64,000 nucleotides of DNA, taken from NCBI GenBank assembly GCA_002929055.1, contig PERY01000002.1:1-64000 (forward strand). Reading direction: 5' to 3'. Made by a program: the position numbers and the translations under genes. Below the pieces are notes generated by a model, which was given only the letters and a program-made list of their open reading frames with translations, was not told where the DNA came from and searched no databases. Below are positions 41,331 through 52,522 of the stretch, in pieces. The DNA comes from Methylocystis sp. GTDB taxonomy: Bacteria; Pseudomonadota; Alphaproteobacteria; Rhizobiales; Beijerinckiaceae. Each line of letters starts with the position of its first letter. Positions within the stretch are counted from its first letter, which is position 1.

Positions 41331-42095
41331 ATGTCTTACAACGACCGCAATACGAGCTTCGGCTACGGCCGCGGGGTCGCCCGGTCGACCACAGCCGAGA
41401 TCGACGAGGGCCTGCGCGCCTATATGCTCGGCGTCTACAACTACATGACCCTGGGCCTGGGCGTCACCGGCCTGGTGGCGATGGGCGTTTACATGCTCTC
41501 CGTGGCCAAGGCCGGCGCGGGCCAGATTGTGCTGACGCCTTTCGGCCAGATGATTTACACCAGCCCTCTGCGCTGGGCGATCATTCTGGCGCCGCTCGGC
41601 TTCATCTTCCTGATCAGCGGACGCGCTCAGGGCATGTCGACGGCTACGGCCCGCAACATGTTCCTCGGCTTCGCCGCAGTCATGGGACTGTCGATGTCGT
41701 CGCTGCTGCTGGTCTTCACCGGCGTGTCGATCGCGCGCGTGTTCTTCATCACGGCGGCTGCTTTTGGCGGCCTCAGCCTCTACGGCTACATGACCAAGCG
41801 TGACCTGTCGGCCTTCGGCTCGTTCCTGGTGATGGGCGTATGGGGTCTGGTCATCGCCGGCCTCGTCAACCTGTTCCTGCAGTCGAGCGGTCTTCAGTTC
41901 GCGCTGTCGATCATCACCGTGCTGGTCTTCTCGGGCCTCACCGCCTGGGACACCCAGCGCATCAAGGACCAGTATTACGAGATGGCCGACCATGAAGTGG
42001 CCCAGAAGCTGAGCATCTTCGGCGCTCTCTCGCTCTATCTGGACTTCATCAACATGTTCCAGTCGATGCTGTTCCTGTTCGGCGATCGCCGGTAG
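41331..42095 (+). CDS. Bax inhibitor-1/YccA family membrane protein
   Basis: This 254-residue protein has seven membrane segments. It opens with a soluble N-terminus (SYNDRNTSFGYGRGVARSTTAEIDEGL) and continues with family signatures YMLGVYNYMTLGLGVTGLVA, MSMSSLLLVFTGVSIARVFF, LTAWDTQRIKDQYY and the C-terminal LSLYLDFINMFQSMLFLFG. The family includes proton-sensitive calcium leak channels and FtsH regulators. The start at 41331 (MSYNDRN) has GAGAGG 6 nt upstream. A perfect terminator follows. Confidence 0.92.
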   Translation: MSYNDRNTSFGYGRGVARSTTAEIDEGLRAYMLGVYNYMTLGLGVTGLVAMGVYMLSVAKAGAGQIVLTPFGQMIYTSPLRWAIILAPLGFIFLISGRAQGMSTATARNMFLGFAAVMGLSMSSLLLVFTGVSIARVFFITAAAFGGLSLYGYMTKRDLSAFGSFLVMGVWGLVIAGLVNLFLQSSGLQFALSIITVLVFSGLTAWDTQRIKDQYYEMADHEVAQKLSIFGALSLYLDFINMFQSMLFLFGDRR

Positions 42096-42115
42096 GCCAC
42101 CGCTCGCGAAACACG

Positions 42116-42142
42116 AAAAGCCCCGCGCGAGCGGGGCTTTTT
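42116..42142. terminator. bidirectional rho-independent terminator
   Basis: AAAAGCCCCGC (42116-42126) and GCGGGGCTTTT (42131-42141) form a perfect 11-bp stem with a GCGA tetraloop. The T-run on each strand lets it end both the Bax-inhibitor gene and the convergent DUF2794 gene, whose stop codon starts in the stem. Confidence 0.85.
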
Positions 42143-42548
42143 AATCCTTGCCGACGACCCGGAAACCATCGAGCACGCGCAAGACCCGGGACAGGTCGTG
42201 ACCGCGCCGCATGATCAGCCCGCCGGCCGCTATCACCGCGTAAGCGCCCCGGCGGCGCGACAGCTCGGGGTTCTTTTCGACCCGGTAGAGCGGCGCCTCG
42301 CTCGACCGGCGAAAAATTGAAAAGACCGCCCTGGCCGGCGTGAAATCCAGCGCGTAATCACGCCACTCTCCCGCCGCGACCTTTGCGCCATAAAGATTGA
42401 AAAGCATGTTGAGTTCGCGTCGGTCGAAGGTGACCTGCGCCAGGCTGCGGCTCTCGTCTCGCCCCGGCGGCGACCGTCCGGACCCGGGCACCAGGACGAA
42501 GGCGGCGCGGCAGCGGCTGGGCTCCGTCGTCTCCGACTCAGCCATCAT
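42141..42548 (-). CDS. DUF2794 family protein
   Basis: This 135-residue protein is of the alphaproteobacterial DUF2794 family. The conserved part is VTFDRRELNMLFNLYGAKVAAGEWRDYALDF followed by AVFSIFRRSSEAPLYRVEK-type sequence. Function is unknown. The first 35 residues are low in conservation. The next gene on the other side, htpG, is divergent. Confidence 0.85.
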   Translation of the reverse strand: MMAESETTEPSRCRAAFVLVPGSGRSPPGRDESRSLAQVTFDRRELNMLFNLYGAKVAAGEWRDYALDFTPARAVFSIFRRSSEAPLYRVEKNPELSRRRGAYAVIAAGGLIMRRGHDLSRVLRVLDGFRVVGKD

Positions 42549-43006
42549 GTTCTCTCCTCGTTACCCATCCATGTTTGCGCGATGCAACCGTGACGGCAAG
42601 CCCTGCAACGTCGGCGCCGCGACATATATTCGCGGGCGGGCGGCTTGAACCAAGCCAATACGCAATAAAAATCATATTTTTGCCGGTATGCAGCCCCTTG
42701 CATGACAAACCCGGCGCCCAATATCTGAACTCATTGCCTCGCCCGGCTTCGATGCGCTTTTCCGGTTTTCGTCAGCCCCCCAGCCCCCCGGGATCGTGCG
42801 TTCGCTAGCCATCAGGGTCGCGGTAATGGACGGGTCGGCCGGGAGTGATCCCGCGCCGGCCCTGTCTCTTCGTGCGCCCCGCGTGCCGGGCGCCTTGCAA
42901 AAATCTCCGGAATGACGAACTCACCGGGCGTGGTCGCAAGACCGCCCTCTTTCACCTTTTCTGTCAGACGCTCCCGCTGCGGAGCCAGACCTCATTTGGA
43001 GACGAC
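42549..43006. other. intergenic stretch upstream of htpG
   Basis: This 458-nt stretch separates the divergent DUF2794 and htpG genes. It contains an AT-rich segment (42655-42685) and an RpoH-like promoter at 42697-42724. From 42845 on, the htpG frame is open, but the conserved HtpG sequence starts only at 43007. No ribosomal or structural RNA was recognised. Confidence 0.45.
42697..42724 (+). promoter_or_regulatory. candidate RpoH-type promoter of htpG
   Basis: CTTG (42697-42700) and CAATAT (42719-42724) are separated by 18 nt, close to the alphaproteobacterial sigma-32 pattern CTTG-N17/18-C-ATAT. It is about 280 nt upstream of the htpG start. htpG is a classic heat-shock gene, which supports the assignment. 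Confidence 0.4.
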
Positions 43007-44905
43007 ATGACGAACGACGCTGCTGCCGCCAATGCCCCACAGGCCGACAAATTCGGCTTCGAGGCGGATGTCGCGCAGCTCCTCGAACTGATGACGCATT
43101 CGGTTTATTCCGAACGCGAGGTGTTCCTGCGGGAGCTGATTTCCAACGCCGCCGACGCATGCGAGAAACTTCGCTACGAATCGCTTTCCGACGAAATGCT
43201 GGCCGCTCAGGCGAGCGCGCCCCTCGTCACGATTTCGCTCGACAAAAACAAGCGTCAACTCACCATCGCCGACAATGGCGTGGGCATGTCCCGCGAGGAA
43301 CTGATCAGCGCTTTGGGCGCCATCGCCAATTCCGGCACGCGCGCCTTTCTCGAAAAGCTCGGCAAGGACAGCGCCGATTCCGGCTCCTCGCTCATCGGCC
43401 GCTTCGGCGTGGGCTTCTATTCTGTCTTCATGGTGGCCGACCATGTCGAGGTCGCGACGCGGCGCGCGGGCGAAGACGAAGCCTGGCTTTGGGCTTCGGA
43501 CGGCAAGGGCTCCTACACGATTGCGTCGCTCGCGCTCGAGGACGCGCCATCGGTCGGCGCGCGCGTGACGCTGCATCTCAACGCCGAGAGCGACGAATTT
43601 CTCGATCCCTGGCGCATCGAAAGCATCGTTCGCGAACATTCGGGCGCGCTCTCGACGCCGATCGACCTTGTCGAGGAACCCGGCAAGGAGCCGCGACGCA
43701 TCGCGGACGGCGTCGCGCTCTGGACCAGGCCGAAAGCCGAAATCACGCAGGAGCAATATGTCGATTTTTACCGCCAGCTTTCCGGCGCTTTCGACGAGCC
43801 TGCGCTGACGGCCCATTGGCGCGCCGAAGGACGCACGGAATATACGGTGCTCGCCTTCGTTCCGGGCGCGCGGCCCTTCGATCTCTTCGAGCCCTCGCGC
43901 AAAAGCAAGTCGAAGCTTTACGTGCGCCGCGTGCTGATCTCGCGCGACGTGGATCTCCTTCCGCACTGGCTGCGCTTCCTGCGAGTCGTCGTCGACAGCG
44001 CGGACATTCCGCTCAACGTCTCGCGCGAGATGGTGCAGAAGAGCCCGGCTATCGCCGCCATCGGCAAGGCGGTCGCGACCCGCATGCTGCAGGAGCTCAA
44101 GAAACTCGCGGAGAACGAGCCCGGGAAATTCACGGCTGTCTGGGAGAATTTCGGCGCAGTGTTGAAGGAGGCCCTGCACGAGGATCCCAGCCGCCGCGAC
44201 GATCTCTTCGCCATCGCCCGCTTCGGCACGACGAAAGCCGAGGGCGAGACCCGCACGCTGAAGGATTACGTCGCCGATCTGCGCGAAAATCAGACGGCGA
44301 TCTACTACATCACCGGCGACGATGCGAAGCGCCTTGCCGCGAGCCCGCAGCTCGAAGGTTTCCGCGCGAGAGGCGTCGAGGTTCTGTTGCTGGACGACGC
44401 CGTCGACGCCTTCTGGGTGACGAGCGCGCTGGGCTATGAGGGCAAGCCGTTCAAATCGGTGACGCAGGGCGCCGCCGACATCGATGCTATTCCCCTTGTC
44501 GAGGACGCGAAGGCGGATGAGCCGCCCGCGACCGACGTCGGCGATCTGGTCGGCGCGCTGAAGGAGACGCTCGCCGAGTCGGTCGACGACGTCCGCGTCT
44601 CGACGCGCCTCACCCAAAGCGCCGCCTGTCTCGTGGCGTCCGACATGGGATTGGACAGGCAGCTTTCGCGCCTGCTCGCGGAGAGCGGCCAGAAGGGCAT
44701 GTTCGGAAAGCCGGTGCTGGAGATCAACGCGAAGCACCCAGCGGTCGCCGCACTTGCCGCAAATTTGCGCGAGAAGGGCCGTGAAGGCGCCGCTGACGGA
44801 CTGCATCTTCTTCTCGATCTCGCGCGAATCGCGGACGGTGAAGCGCCCGTTGATCCGGCTGCTTTCGCTCGTCGGCTGAGCGCGCTCATCGCCGGGAACG
44901 CTTGA
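43007..44905 (+). CDS. htpG: HtpG chaperone (Hsp90)
   Basis: This 632-residue cytoplasmic ATP-dependent chaperone has a GHKL ATPase N-domain (LRELISNAADACEKLR, ADNGVGMSREEL, IGRFGVGFYSVFMVADHVEV). The middle domain has YVRRVLISRDVDLLPHWLRF and GVVDSADIPLNVSRE-type sequence (VVDSADIPLNVSREMVQ). A C-terminal dimerisation domain completes it. Length and domain order are normal for bacteria. The start MTNDAAA at 43007 is used because conservation begins there. It is followed by prmC 30 nt downstream. Confidence 0.95.
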   Translation: MTNDAAAANAPQADKFGFEADVAQLLELMTHSVYSEREVFLRELISNAADACEKLRYESLSDEMLAAQASAPLVTISLDKNKRQLTIADNGVGMSREELISALGAIANSGTRAFLEKLGKDSADSGSSLIGRFGVGFYSVFMVADHVEVATRRAGEDEAWLWASDGKGSYTIASLALEDAPSVGARVTLHLNAESDEFLDPWRIESIVREHSGALSTPIDLVEEPGKEPRRIADGVALWTRPKAEITQEQYVDFYRQLSGAFDEPALTAHWRAEGRTEYTVLAFVPGARPFDLFEPSRKSKSKLYVRRVLISRDVDLLPHWLRFLRVVVDSADIPLNVSREMVQKSPAIAAIGKAVATRMLQELKKLAENEPGKFTAVWENFGAVLKEALHEDPSRRDDLFAIARFGTTKAEGETRTLKDYVADLRENQTAIYYITGDDAKRLAASPQLEGFRARGVEVLLLDDAVDAFWVTSALGYEGKPFKSVTQGAADIDAIPLVEDAKADEPPATDVGDLVGALKETLAESVDDVRVSTRLTQSAACLVASDMGLDRQLSRLLAESGQKGMFGKPVLEINAKHPAVAALAANLREKGREGAADGLHLLLDLARIADGEAPVDPAAFARRLSALIAGNA

Positions 44906-44935
44906 AAGCCTCGAGCAGGAGCCATGTAAATCAAG

Positions 44936-45856
44936 TTGCGCCGCGACCAAGCAAGCCGCCCCGCCAAGCCGGAGGCAAGGATCGAACCCTCGCCCTCCCG
45001 CGCGCAGGCGATTGCGCAGGTCGCGGCCTATCTTGTCGAATGCGGCGTCGACGCCGGACAGGCGCAGGACGACGCCCGCGCGCTTTTGCGCGCAGCGACG
45101 GGATTGAGCCGGCTGCAACTCGCCATGTCGCCCCAGGCGCCGCTGTCCGATGTGGAAGCCGACAGGCTCTCGCGCTACGCCGCCCGCCGGGCCGCGCGTG
45201 AGCCCGTGTCGCGCATACTCGGGCAACGCGGCTTCTGGACGCTCGATCTCACGGTCGCGGCCAATGTGCTCGACCCGCGACCCGACACGGAAGCGCTGGT
45301 CGAAACCACCCTGGCGCTGACGGAGAAGCCAGACGCGCCCTTGACCATTCTCGACCTCGGCGCCGGCTCGGGCGCCATCACCTGCGCGCTGCTCAGCGAA
45401 CTTCCCGCCGCGCGCGCCGTCGCCGTCGACATTTCTCCCGACGCCTGCGTGGCGACGCAGGCGAATATCGCCCGCTGCGGCTTGTCGGGCCGCGCCAGCG
45501 TGCTGCGCGGCCGCTGGGGCGACGCGCTTGCGGGCAAGTTCGACATTATCGTCTCGAACCCGCCCTATGTGCGCGCCGGCGACATCGCGGGCCTCGAGCC
45601 GGAGGTGAGGCTTTACGATCCGACGCTCGCGCTCGACGGCGGCGCCGACGGCCTGGACTGCTACCGCGAAATCGTCGCCGACCTCCCGCGCCTCCTGGCG
45701 CCGAACGGACTCGTCGCATTCGAGGTCGGTTCCGATCAGGCTGTCAGCGTCGCGTCGCTGCTTGGCGCAAGGGGATTTTCGATCGCGCGCGTGGGCCGGG
45801 ACGCAGGCGGGCATGAGCGGGTCGTAGCAGCGCGCCGGGCGCCGCCAAGGTCGTGA
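44936..45856 (+). CDS. prmC: peptide chain release factor glutamine methyltransferase
   Basis: This enzyme of about 306 residues methylates the GGQ glutamine of release factors RF1 and RF2 using S-adenosylmethionine. It has an N-terminal helical domain, then motif I (TILDLGAGSGAITCALL) and the catalytic NPPY motif (IIVSNPPYVRAGDI). The only in-frame start that keeps the N-terminal domain is a TTG at 44936, with a CAGGAG rather far upstream (about 14 nt). A start at an ATG in the helical domain would truncate it. It lies 30 nt after htpG and may be co-transcribed. Confidence 0.88.
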   Translation: MRRDQASRPAKPEARIEPSPSRAQAIAQVAAYLVECGVDAGQAQDDARALLRAATGLSRLQLAMSPQAPLSDVEADRLSRYAARRAAREPVSRILGQRGFWTLDLTVAANVLDPRPDTEALVETTLALTEKPDAPLTILDLGAGSGAITCALLSELPAARAVAVDISPDACVATQANIARCGLSGRASVLRGRWGDALAGKFDIIVSNPPYVRAGDIAGLEPEVRLYDPTLALDGGADGLDCYREIVADLPRLLAPNGLVAFEVGSDQAVSVASLLGARGFSIARVGRDAGGHERVVAARRAPPRS

Positions 45857-46380
45857 CAAATTCGCTACAGTGCCCGGTTTTTCGCCACCTCGCGGCCGGC
45901 CGCACTTGGCGTGGGAGGGGTGAGCCACTATAGTCACATTCAAATCCAGCTGTTCGTAGAAATCGAGACAGGGGTCTCGAGAATTTTTCCGGCTCCGCCT
46001 CGCGAGCGGACGTCAGGACCGGCCGGTGAGAGGCCGGCGTAAAAGCTGCATGATCCCGGCGGGTAAGGCCACGTCGATCGTCGTCGCCTCGTGCATCCTT
46101 TGAAGGTGCGCGACATCGAGTTCCGCCAGGCACGCAAAACAACGACCGCTCGGCTCGAGGCGGCGATCCGGCTGACGTTCAAAAAGCGACGCGCCAGCGG
46201 GTGGCTGCTCGGGCTTCGAGAGGGCAAGAAGCGCGGGGCAAGACGCCCTGCCGATCAAATATGTTTGCGCCGGACCGCCTGTCTTTCGGCCATTCCTTCC
46301 ATCGAAGGGAATGAGACTGCGGCAAGCAGGCGATTTGCGTCAGTTGCGCACCAGGGGTGCGAAAGCTTTCGGGGGAGTGG
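45857..46380. other. intergenic stretch prmC to DUF4167
   Basis: This 524-nt stretch contains a short hairpin with T-run (45964-45989) that probably ends prmC. The rest has no recognised gene. A 97-residue frame at 46091-46384 lacks a ribosome binding site and codon bias. The final 60 nt contain small inverted repeats before the DUF4167 start and could be a leader. An untranslated regulatory RNA here cannot be excluded. Confidence 0.4.
45964..45989 (+). terminator. probable terminator of prmC
   Basis: CGAGAC (45964-45969) pairs with GTCTCG (45974-45979) around AGGG, followed by AGAATTTTT. The stem is only 6 bp, so it is weaker than the others in this window. It lies about 108 nt after the prmC stop. 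Confidence 0.5.
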
Positions 46381-47292
46381 ATGAGACCAGGACAGAACAA
46401 GCGCATGCGGGGACGCAGCGGCCGGAAAGGCCCCAACCCGCTGACCCGCTCCTATGAATCGAACGGCCCGGACGTCAAGATTCGCGGCACCGCGCAGCAC
46501 GTCGCCGAGAAGTATCTGCAGCTCGCGCGCGACGCCCAGTCTTCCGGCGACACCATCATGGCCGAGAGCCTGTTGCAGCACGCCGAGCATTACTTCCGGC
46601 TGATCGCCGCCGCCCAGCAGGCGCAGCAGCAGGCCAACAACTTCGGTGGCCGCGCGCCGACCGAGGCCGAAGTCGACATCGACGACGATGACGATTTCGC
46701 CGCCCTGCCCGACCGTTTCGCGTCGCTCGCCGAGCGTTTGCCGCCGCCGGTCTATCAGGCCCAGCCGCAGCCTTTCGCGCAGCAGCCGCATCCGCATTTC
46801 TCCCAGCCGCAGGCCCAGCCGCAGCCCTTCGAGGAACGCCCTATCGGCGAGATGCGCGTGGATATGCGGCCGGAGCGCGGCGAGCGCATGGACCGACAGG
46901 AGCGCGGCGAGCGTCCGCAGCGGCCGGACCGCCCGCCCTTCCGCGAGCGCCCCAGCAACAATGACGGCGAGCCGCGCCGCTTTGAGCGCAACCGCGACAA
47001 CCGGCGCTTCCCGCCGCGTGTCGAGCAGGTGGAGGCCGAGCCGGCCCCCGGCCTGCCCTCCTTCATCACCGCGCCCCCCGCGCGCACCGCCGCGACCGAG
47101 GGCGAGGCGCCCGAAGCCGGCTTTGCGCCCGCCGACCGCCCGCAGGGCCGCGACGCCGAAGGGGTGAACTTCCACTTGAGTTCGCGCCGCCGGCGACGCC
47201 CCCCGCGTCCGCAACTCGAAGAGGGCGGCGACGAGGGGCGCGAAGAGGCGCCGCAACCGAGCGAACTGCCCTTCGAGCCCGATCGCTTCTAG
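46381..47292 (+). CDS. DUF4167 family protein
   Basis: This 303-residue protein has the conserved N-terminal DUF4167 domain (about 1-85, MRPGQNKRMRGRSGRKGPN, YESNGPDVKIRGTAQHVAEK, AESLLQHAEHYFRLIAAAQQ). A long disordered Gln/Pro/Arg/Glu-rich tail follows, full of GERMDRQERGER-type repeats. The basic, Arg-rich N-terminus suggests RNA or nucleic-acid binding, but the function is not established. The ATG at 46381 has GGGGGAG just upstream. A strong terminator follows. prmC upstream is the usual neighbour in Rhizobiales. Confidence 0.88.
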   Translation: MRPGQNKRMRGRSGRKGPNPLTRSYESNGPDVKIRGTAQHVAEKYLQLARDAQSSGDTIMAESLLQHAEHYFRLIAAAQQAQQQANNFGGRAPTEAEVDIDDDDDFAALPDRFASLAERLPPPVYQAQPQPFAQQPHPHFSQPQAQPQPFEERPIGEMRVDMRPERGERMDRQERGERPQRPDRPPFRERPSNNDGEPRRFERNRDNRRFPPRVEQVEAEPAPGLPSFITAPPARTAATEGEAPEAGFAPADRPQGRDAEGVNFHLSSRRRRRPPRPQLEEGGDEGREEAPQPSELPFEPDRF

Positions 47293-47298
47293 AGACCG

Positions 47299-47326
47299 AA
47301 AGAGCCGCCCAATGGGCGGCTCTTTT
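47299..47326. terminator. bidirectional rho-independent terminator
   Basis: AAAGAGCCGCCC (47299-47310) and GGGCGGCTCTTT (47314-47325) form a perfect 12-bp stem with a 3-nt loop, and T-runs exist on both strands. It sits between the convergent DUF4167 and MOSC genes and can serve both. Confidence 0.88.
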
Positions 47327-47327
47327 G

Positions 47328-48086
47328 TCAGGCGAGCGTGACCGTGTCGCCGACGGCGATGCGCCCGCCAGACTCGATGCGCGCGTAAACGCCGCAATCG
47401 ATATGGCCGAAGCTCTTACGCAGGGTCTGCACGAGGTCCATGTCGCGCCGGCCCGTGCCGGGCTCGACGCCGGTCGCCGCGCAGCGGTCGGTCATCTTCA
47501 GCACCTCCAGCGTCGCCCCGCCGATCTGCAGCCTGCGGCCGGGCCATTCCGCCTCCGCCCAGGGGGCCGCGCCCTCGATATAGAGATTGCCGCGAAAGCG
47601 CAGCGGATCGACCGTCGCGCCCTGCGCCGTCTCGATCTCGGCGACGCTCGCGAGATTGACGAGCGAGACGAAGCCGGATTTCGAATCGGTGAAGCGGAAG
47701 CCGCCTGGCGCCGCCAGCAGCTTCACCGGGCCGCGCAGTTCGGGCGCGGCTAGAAAATCCGTCAGAAACCCTTCGATCGCCGCGCGCCCTTCCGCAGTGT
47801 CGAGATCGCCGCTCGCGGCCTCGCGCCCGTCCTTCAAAATGGTCAGCACGCCCGACGCCTCGTCGTAACGCGTGCCGAGTCCCGCCAGCGCGCCGTTCTT
47901 CATGAGCATCAGAAACTTGATCTTCGGCTGATGCTCCGGCGCGGCGGCGTCGAAACCGGAGGGGCCGTTCTCCAGCGCGAACAGCCGGTCGCAAGGGAAG
48001 TAGCCGCCGGCGGGGAGTTCCGCCGCCTCCAGCGGCTCCGGCGAGAGGCCCTTGACGGGATAGCGGTAGAGTTTTGCGAGGCGCAT
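47328..48086 (-). CDS. MOSC domain protein (molybdenum-cofactor type)
   Basis: This 252-residue protein has an N-terminal MOSC beta-barrel domain (about 1-85, LYRYPVKGLSPEPL, GYFPCDRLFALENG) and a MOSC sulfur-carrier domain (about 100-250). Conserved features are MTDRCAATGVEPGTGRRD with its Cys and the C-terminal CGVYARI. Relatives such as YiiM, YcbX and mARC use molybdenum cofactor to reduce N-hydroxylated compounds. A C-terminal ferredoxin domain (as in YcbX) is absent. The start at 48086 is the family one; the frame is open 52 codons further into low-quality sequence. Confidence 0.88.
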   Translation of the reverse strand: MRLAKLYRYPVKGLSPEPLEAAELPAGGYFPCDRLFALENGPSGFDAAAPEHQPKIKFLMLMKNGALAGLGTRYDEASGVLTILKDGREAASGDLDTAEGRAAIEGFLTDFLAAPELRGPVKLLAAPGGFRFTDSKSGFVSLVNLASVAEIETAQGATVDPLRFRGNLYIEGAAPWAEAEWPGRRLQIGGATLEVLKMTDRCAATGVEPGTGRRDMDLVQTLRKSFGHIDCGVYARIESGGRIAVGDTVTLA

Positions 48087-48745
48087 GCGGGGCTCCAAGG
48101 TTGCCGAGCTTGAAGGCAAGAGCGCGCTCGCCTTGTCAAGCGGGCAGCGCCAAAGCCCCGCCGCCGAAAAGCCGGCGCGGGCGATGCAGGAAGCCGGGAC
48201 GCCCCGGCCCCGTTCGGCCGAGAGCGTGTGAGAGAAGCGCATCGGGGCATGAAGCGTCCCGGCTGCGGTCTTTCTTCGCGCGCACCTTTCCGATCCGGGG
48301 TGGGGTCATCCAGATGACCTTGGCCCATCCGGCGCGGCCGCCAGACGGCGCCCGCTTCTTTCCCGGGCAGCGTTTCCCGCGCCCTCATGCAGAAGCAGGA
48401 GGGTGCGGGGTTCACCGCCCGGGCGCGCGCAAGGGTTCACATGCGCCGCCTCGAGTCCGCCGGCGCTTTCCCTTTCGGTACTCGGGCCGCGTGTCGCGGA
48501 CTTCGAAATTAGGCCCAGCCTTTTGCGCGGATCGCTCCGCGCAGCCTCCGCACGAGGGAGAGACCCGGCATGCGACGCCCGATTCCCGCGCGGAACGAGG
48601 GTCGCCGCCCCGCGCTTAACCGACCCCGCCAGCGCCGCCGACCCGACGACGCCCCTGTTGGTTGGCGAGGCGTGGGAAGTATGGGGGAGGTTCGGGGAGT
48701 GGGGATACATTCGGGGCCCCCGCGCGGTAGGGGGACAGCATCTTA
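48087..48745. other. 659-nt gene-free stretch, possible repeat or RNA
   Basis: No convincing gene was found. Long frames on both strands are Arg/Pro/Gly-rich, overlap each other and lack ribosome binding sites. A perfect 7-bp hairpin with a TCGC loop lies at 48526-48543 (GCGCGGA/TCCGCGC), just after a CTTTT run. Similar peptide-like translations (GGEPRTLLLLHEGAGNAARER on the minus strand) are, to my recollection, common among annotated hypothetical proteins in Rhizobiales. That would suggest a dispersed element or conserved RNA, but I cannot verify it. The stretch ends at the GC shift into the nuclease gene. Confidence 0.4.
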
Positions 48746-49621
48746 CTATCCGCGCGACGATTTGGGGCTGATGTTCTCAAACACTTCTATCCCAAGGACG
48801 TTTCGCAGCGGGATAAGCTCCTGCGCGAACGGCCCTTCAAGGACAAGAACGGCGCGCGCCTCGCGAGCACGACCCTCCGCAGCTTGAACAGCCTCCATTA
48901 CTGCCCGATACTTCACGCATTGAAACATACCCCGCACGACGTCGGCCGCGTTTGATAGCGCCGATTTCACCTCGGCAGCCACCCACTCGTCACTAGCGCG
49001 AAACGACACGTCTAAGCAGTCGCCCGAGGGTAGGGATACCTCATTGCTTCCTGCTGACACCGAGCTTGGCAAACCAATGCACTGGGGATTTTTCGCAACA
49101 TACTCCTTGAGTATGCGGTGCTCGTCACTTTCCCCGCCTCCGCCACGATCGCGGCTGGCCTCAGATACAACGGTCGCAAAATTTGGCGCCGCTGAAGGAA
49201 GCGGCAGAACTTCTAAAACGGCTTCCCAGCGAGGATAAGCATAAATAAGAGCGTGCGCCCCGGCCACGACCTCTTTCTGGCGACGGCGCGGAAGTGATTT
49301 GAAATCCCCCCATTCGCGCAGGAAAAAATTGATGCCTTCCCCAGGCAGCCCAGTGTTTTTGTTGAACACCAAACATTGGATAGGCGGAATCTTTTCAGCC
49401 CATAATGCGGATAAACTCTCCAAGGTGGAACCTATACTTCCGAGGGGATAGTTTAGATTCCTTGGGTTTGGCATGCCGAGCTCTTCAGCGAGGTCAGAAT
49501 ATGTTATTGGCTTTCCCGCTTCTGCCTGTCGCACAAGAAGAGGCAGTGCGACCCGTGCGCGTTGGTTATAGAGCTGGTCACCAGCAATCGGTGCCGCAAT
49601 TCTAGCGGTTTCGCGTGACAT
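48746..49621 (-). CDS. PD-(D/E)XK nuclease-like protein with helical N-terminal domain
   Basis: This 291-residue protein has a C-terminal part (about 160-290) that fits a PD-(D/E)XK nuclease fold. ESDEHRILKEYV supplies the N-terminal Glu helix, DCLDVSFRASDEWVAAEVKS the Asp204...Glu217-x-Lys219 core, and DVVRGMFQCVKYRAVMEAV the following helix. The N-terminal part (about 15-75, ALPLLVRQAEAGKPITYSDL) resembles a winged-helix DNA-binding or alkyltransferase-like domain. The ATG at 49621 has AGGGGG about 10 nt upstream. Base composition is visibly more AT-rich than clpB and the MOSC gene, so horizontal acquisition is likely. A stand-alone restriction or defence nuclease is possible. Confidence 0.65.
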   Translation of the reverse strand: MSRETARIAAPIAGDQLYNQRARVALPLLVRQAEAGKPITYSDLAEELGMPNPRNLNYPLGSIGSTLESLSALWAEKIPPIQCLVFNKNTGLPGEGINFFLREWGDFKSLPRRRQKEVVAGAHALIYAYPRWEAVLEVLPLPSAAPNFATVVSEASRDRGGGGESDEHRILKEYVAKNPQCIGLPSSVSAGSNEVSLPSGDCLDVSFRASDEWVAAEVKSALSNAADVVRGMFQCVKYRAVMEAVQAAEGRAREARAVLVLEGPFAQELIPLRNVLGIEVFENISPKSSRG

Positions 49622-49762
49622 AACGCCCCCTAAAGCAGCTTGGTTAGAACTATAATAAGCATCGCAATTTATCGCGCTCAAGTTTTTGCTCGCTTGAGCG
49701 GTTACGGTATAGCCGCGCTGCTTCGCCGCACCTTCCCCCGCAAAGCTCTGGCGCGGCTCCCC

Positions 49763-49790
49763 CTTCAACTCCCGGAAGCCCTCCCCATAT
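49763..49790 (+). promoter_or_regulatory. RpoH-type promoter of clpB
   Basis: CTTCAA (49763-49768) and CCCCATAT (49783-49790) are separated by 14 nt. The -10 octamer is an exact match to the sigma-32 consensus and the -35 differs by one base. It lies about 90 nt upstream of the clpB start, a classic heat-shock gene. Confidence 0.75.
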
Positions 49791-49878
49791 CGCTCTCAAG
49801 GCCGCCGCAAGGGGCCGTTGTGACGCTGGCCGCCTCGCTTGCATGAGGACGCGGCCCGAAGGTCGAGAGGGGATGTAA

Positions 49879-52506
<2,628 letters not shown>

Positions 52507-52522
52507 GGCGGCCCCCTCCCTG

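Noticed and set aside
46091-46384. 97-residue frame before the DUF4167 gene
   Set aside because: No ribosome binding site, poor codon bias, overlaps the DUF4167 start in another frame.
48074-48619. 181-residue plus-strand frame in the gene-free stretch
   Set aside because: Arg/Pro-rich, no ribosome binding site, overlaps frames on the other strand; composition-driven.
48306-48710. 134-residue minus-strand frame in the gene-free stretch
   Set aside because: No start signal or domain; peptide-like strings of this kind look like translated repeat or RNA sequence.
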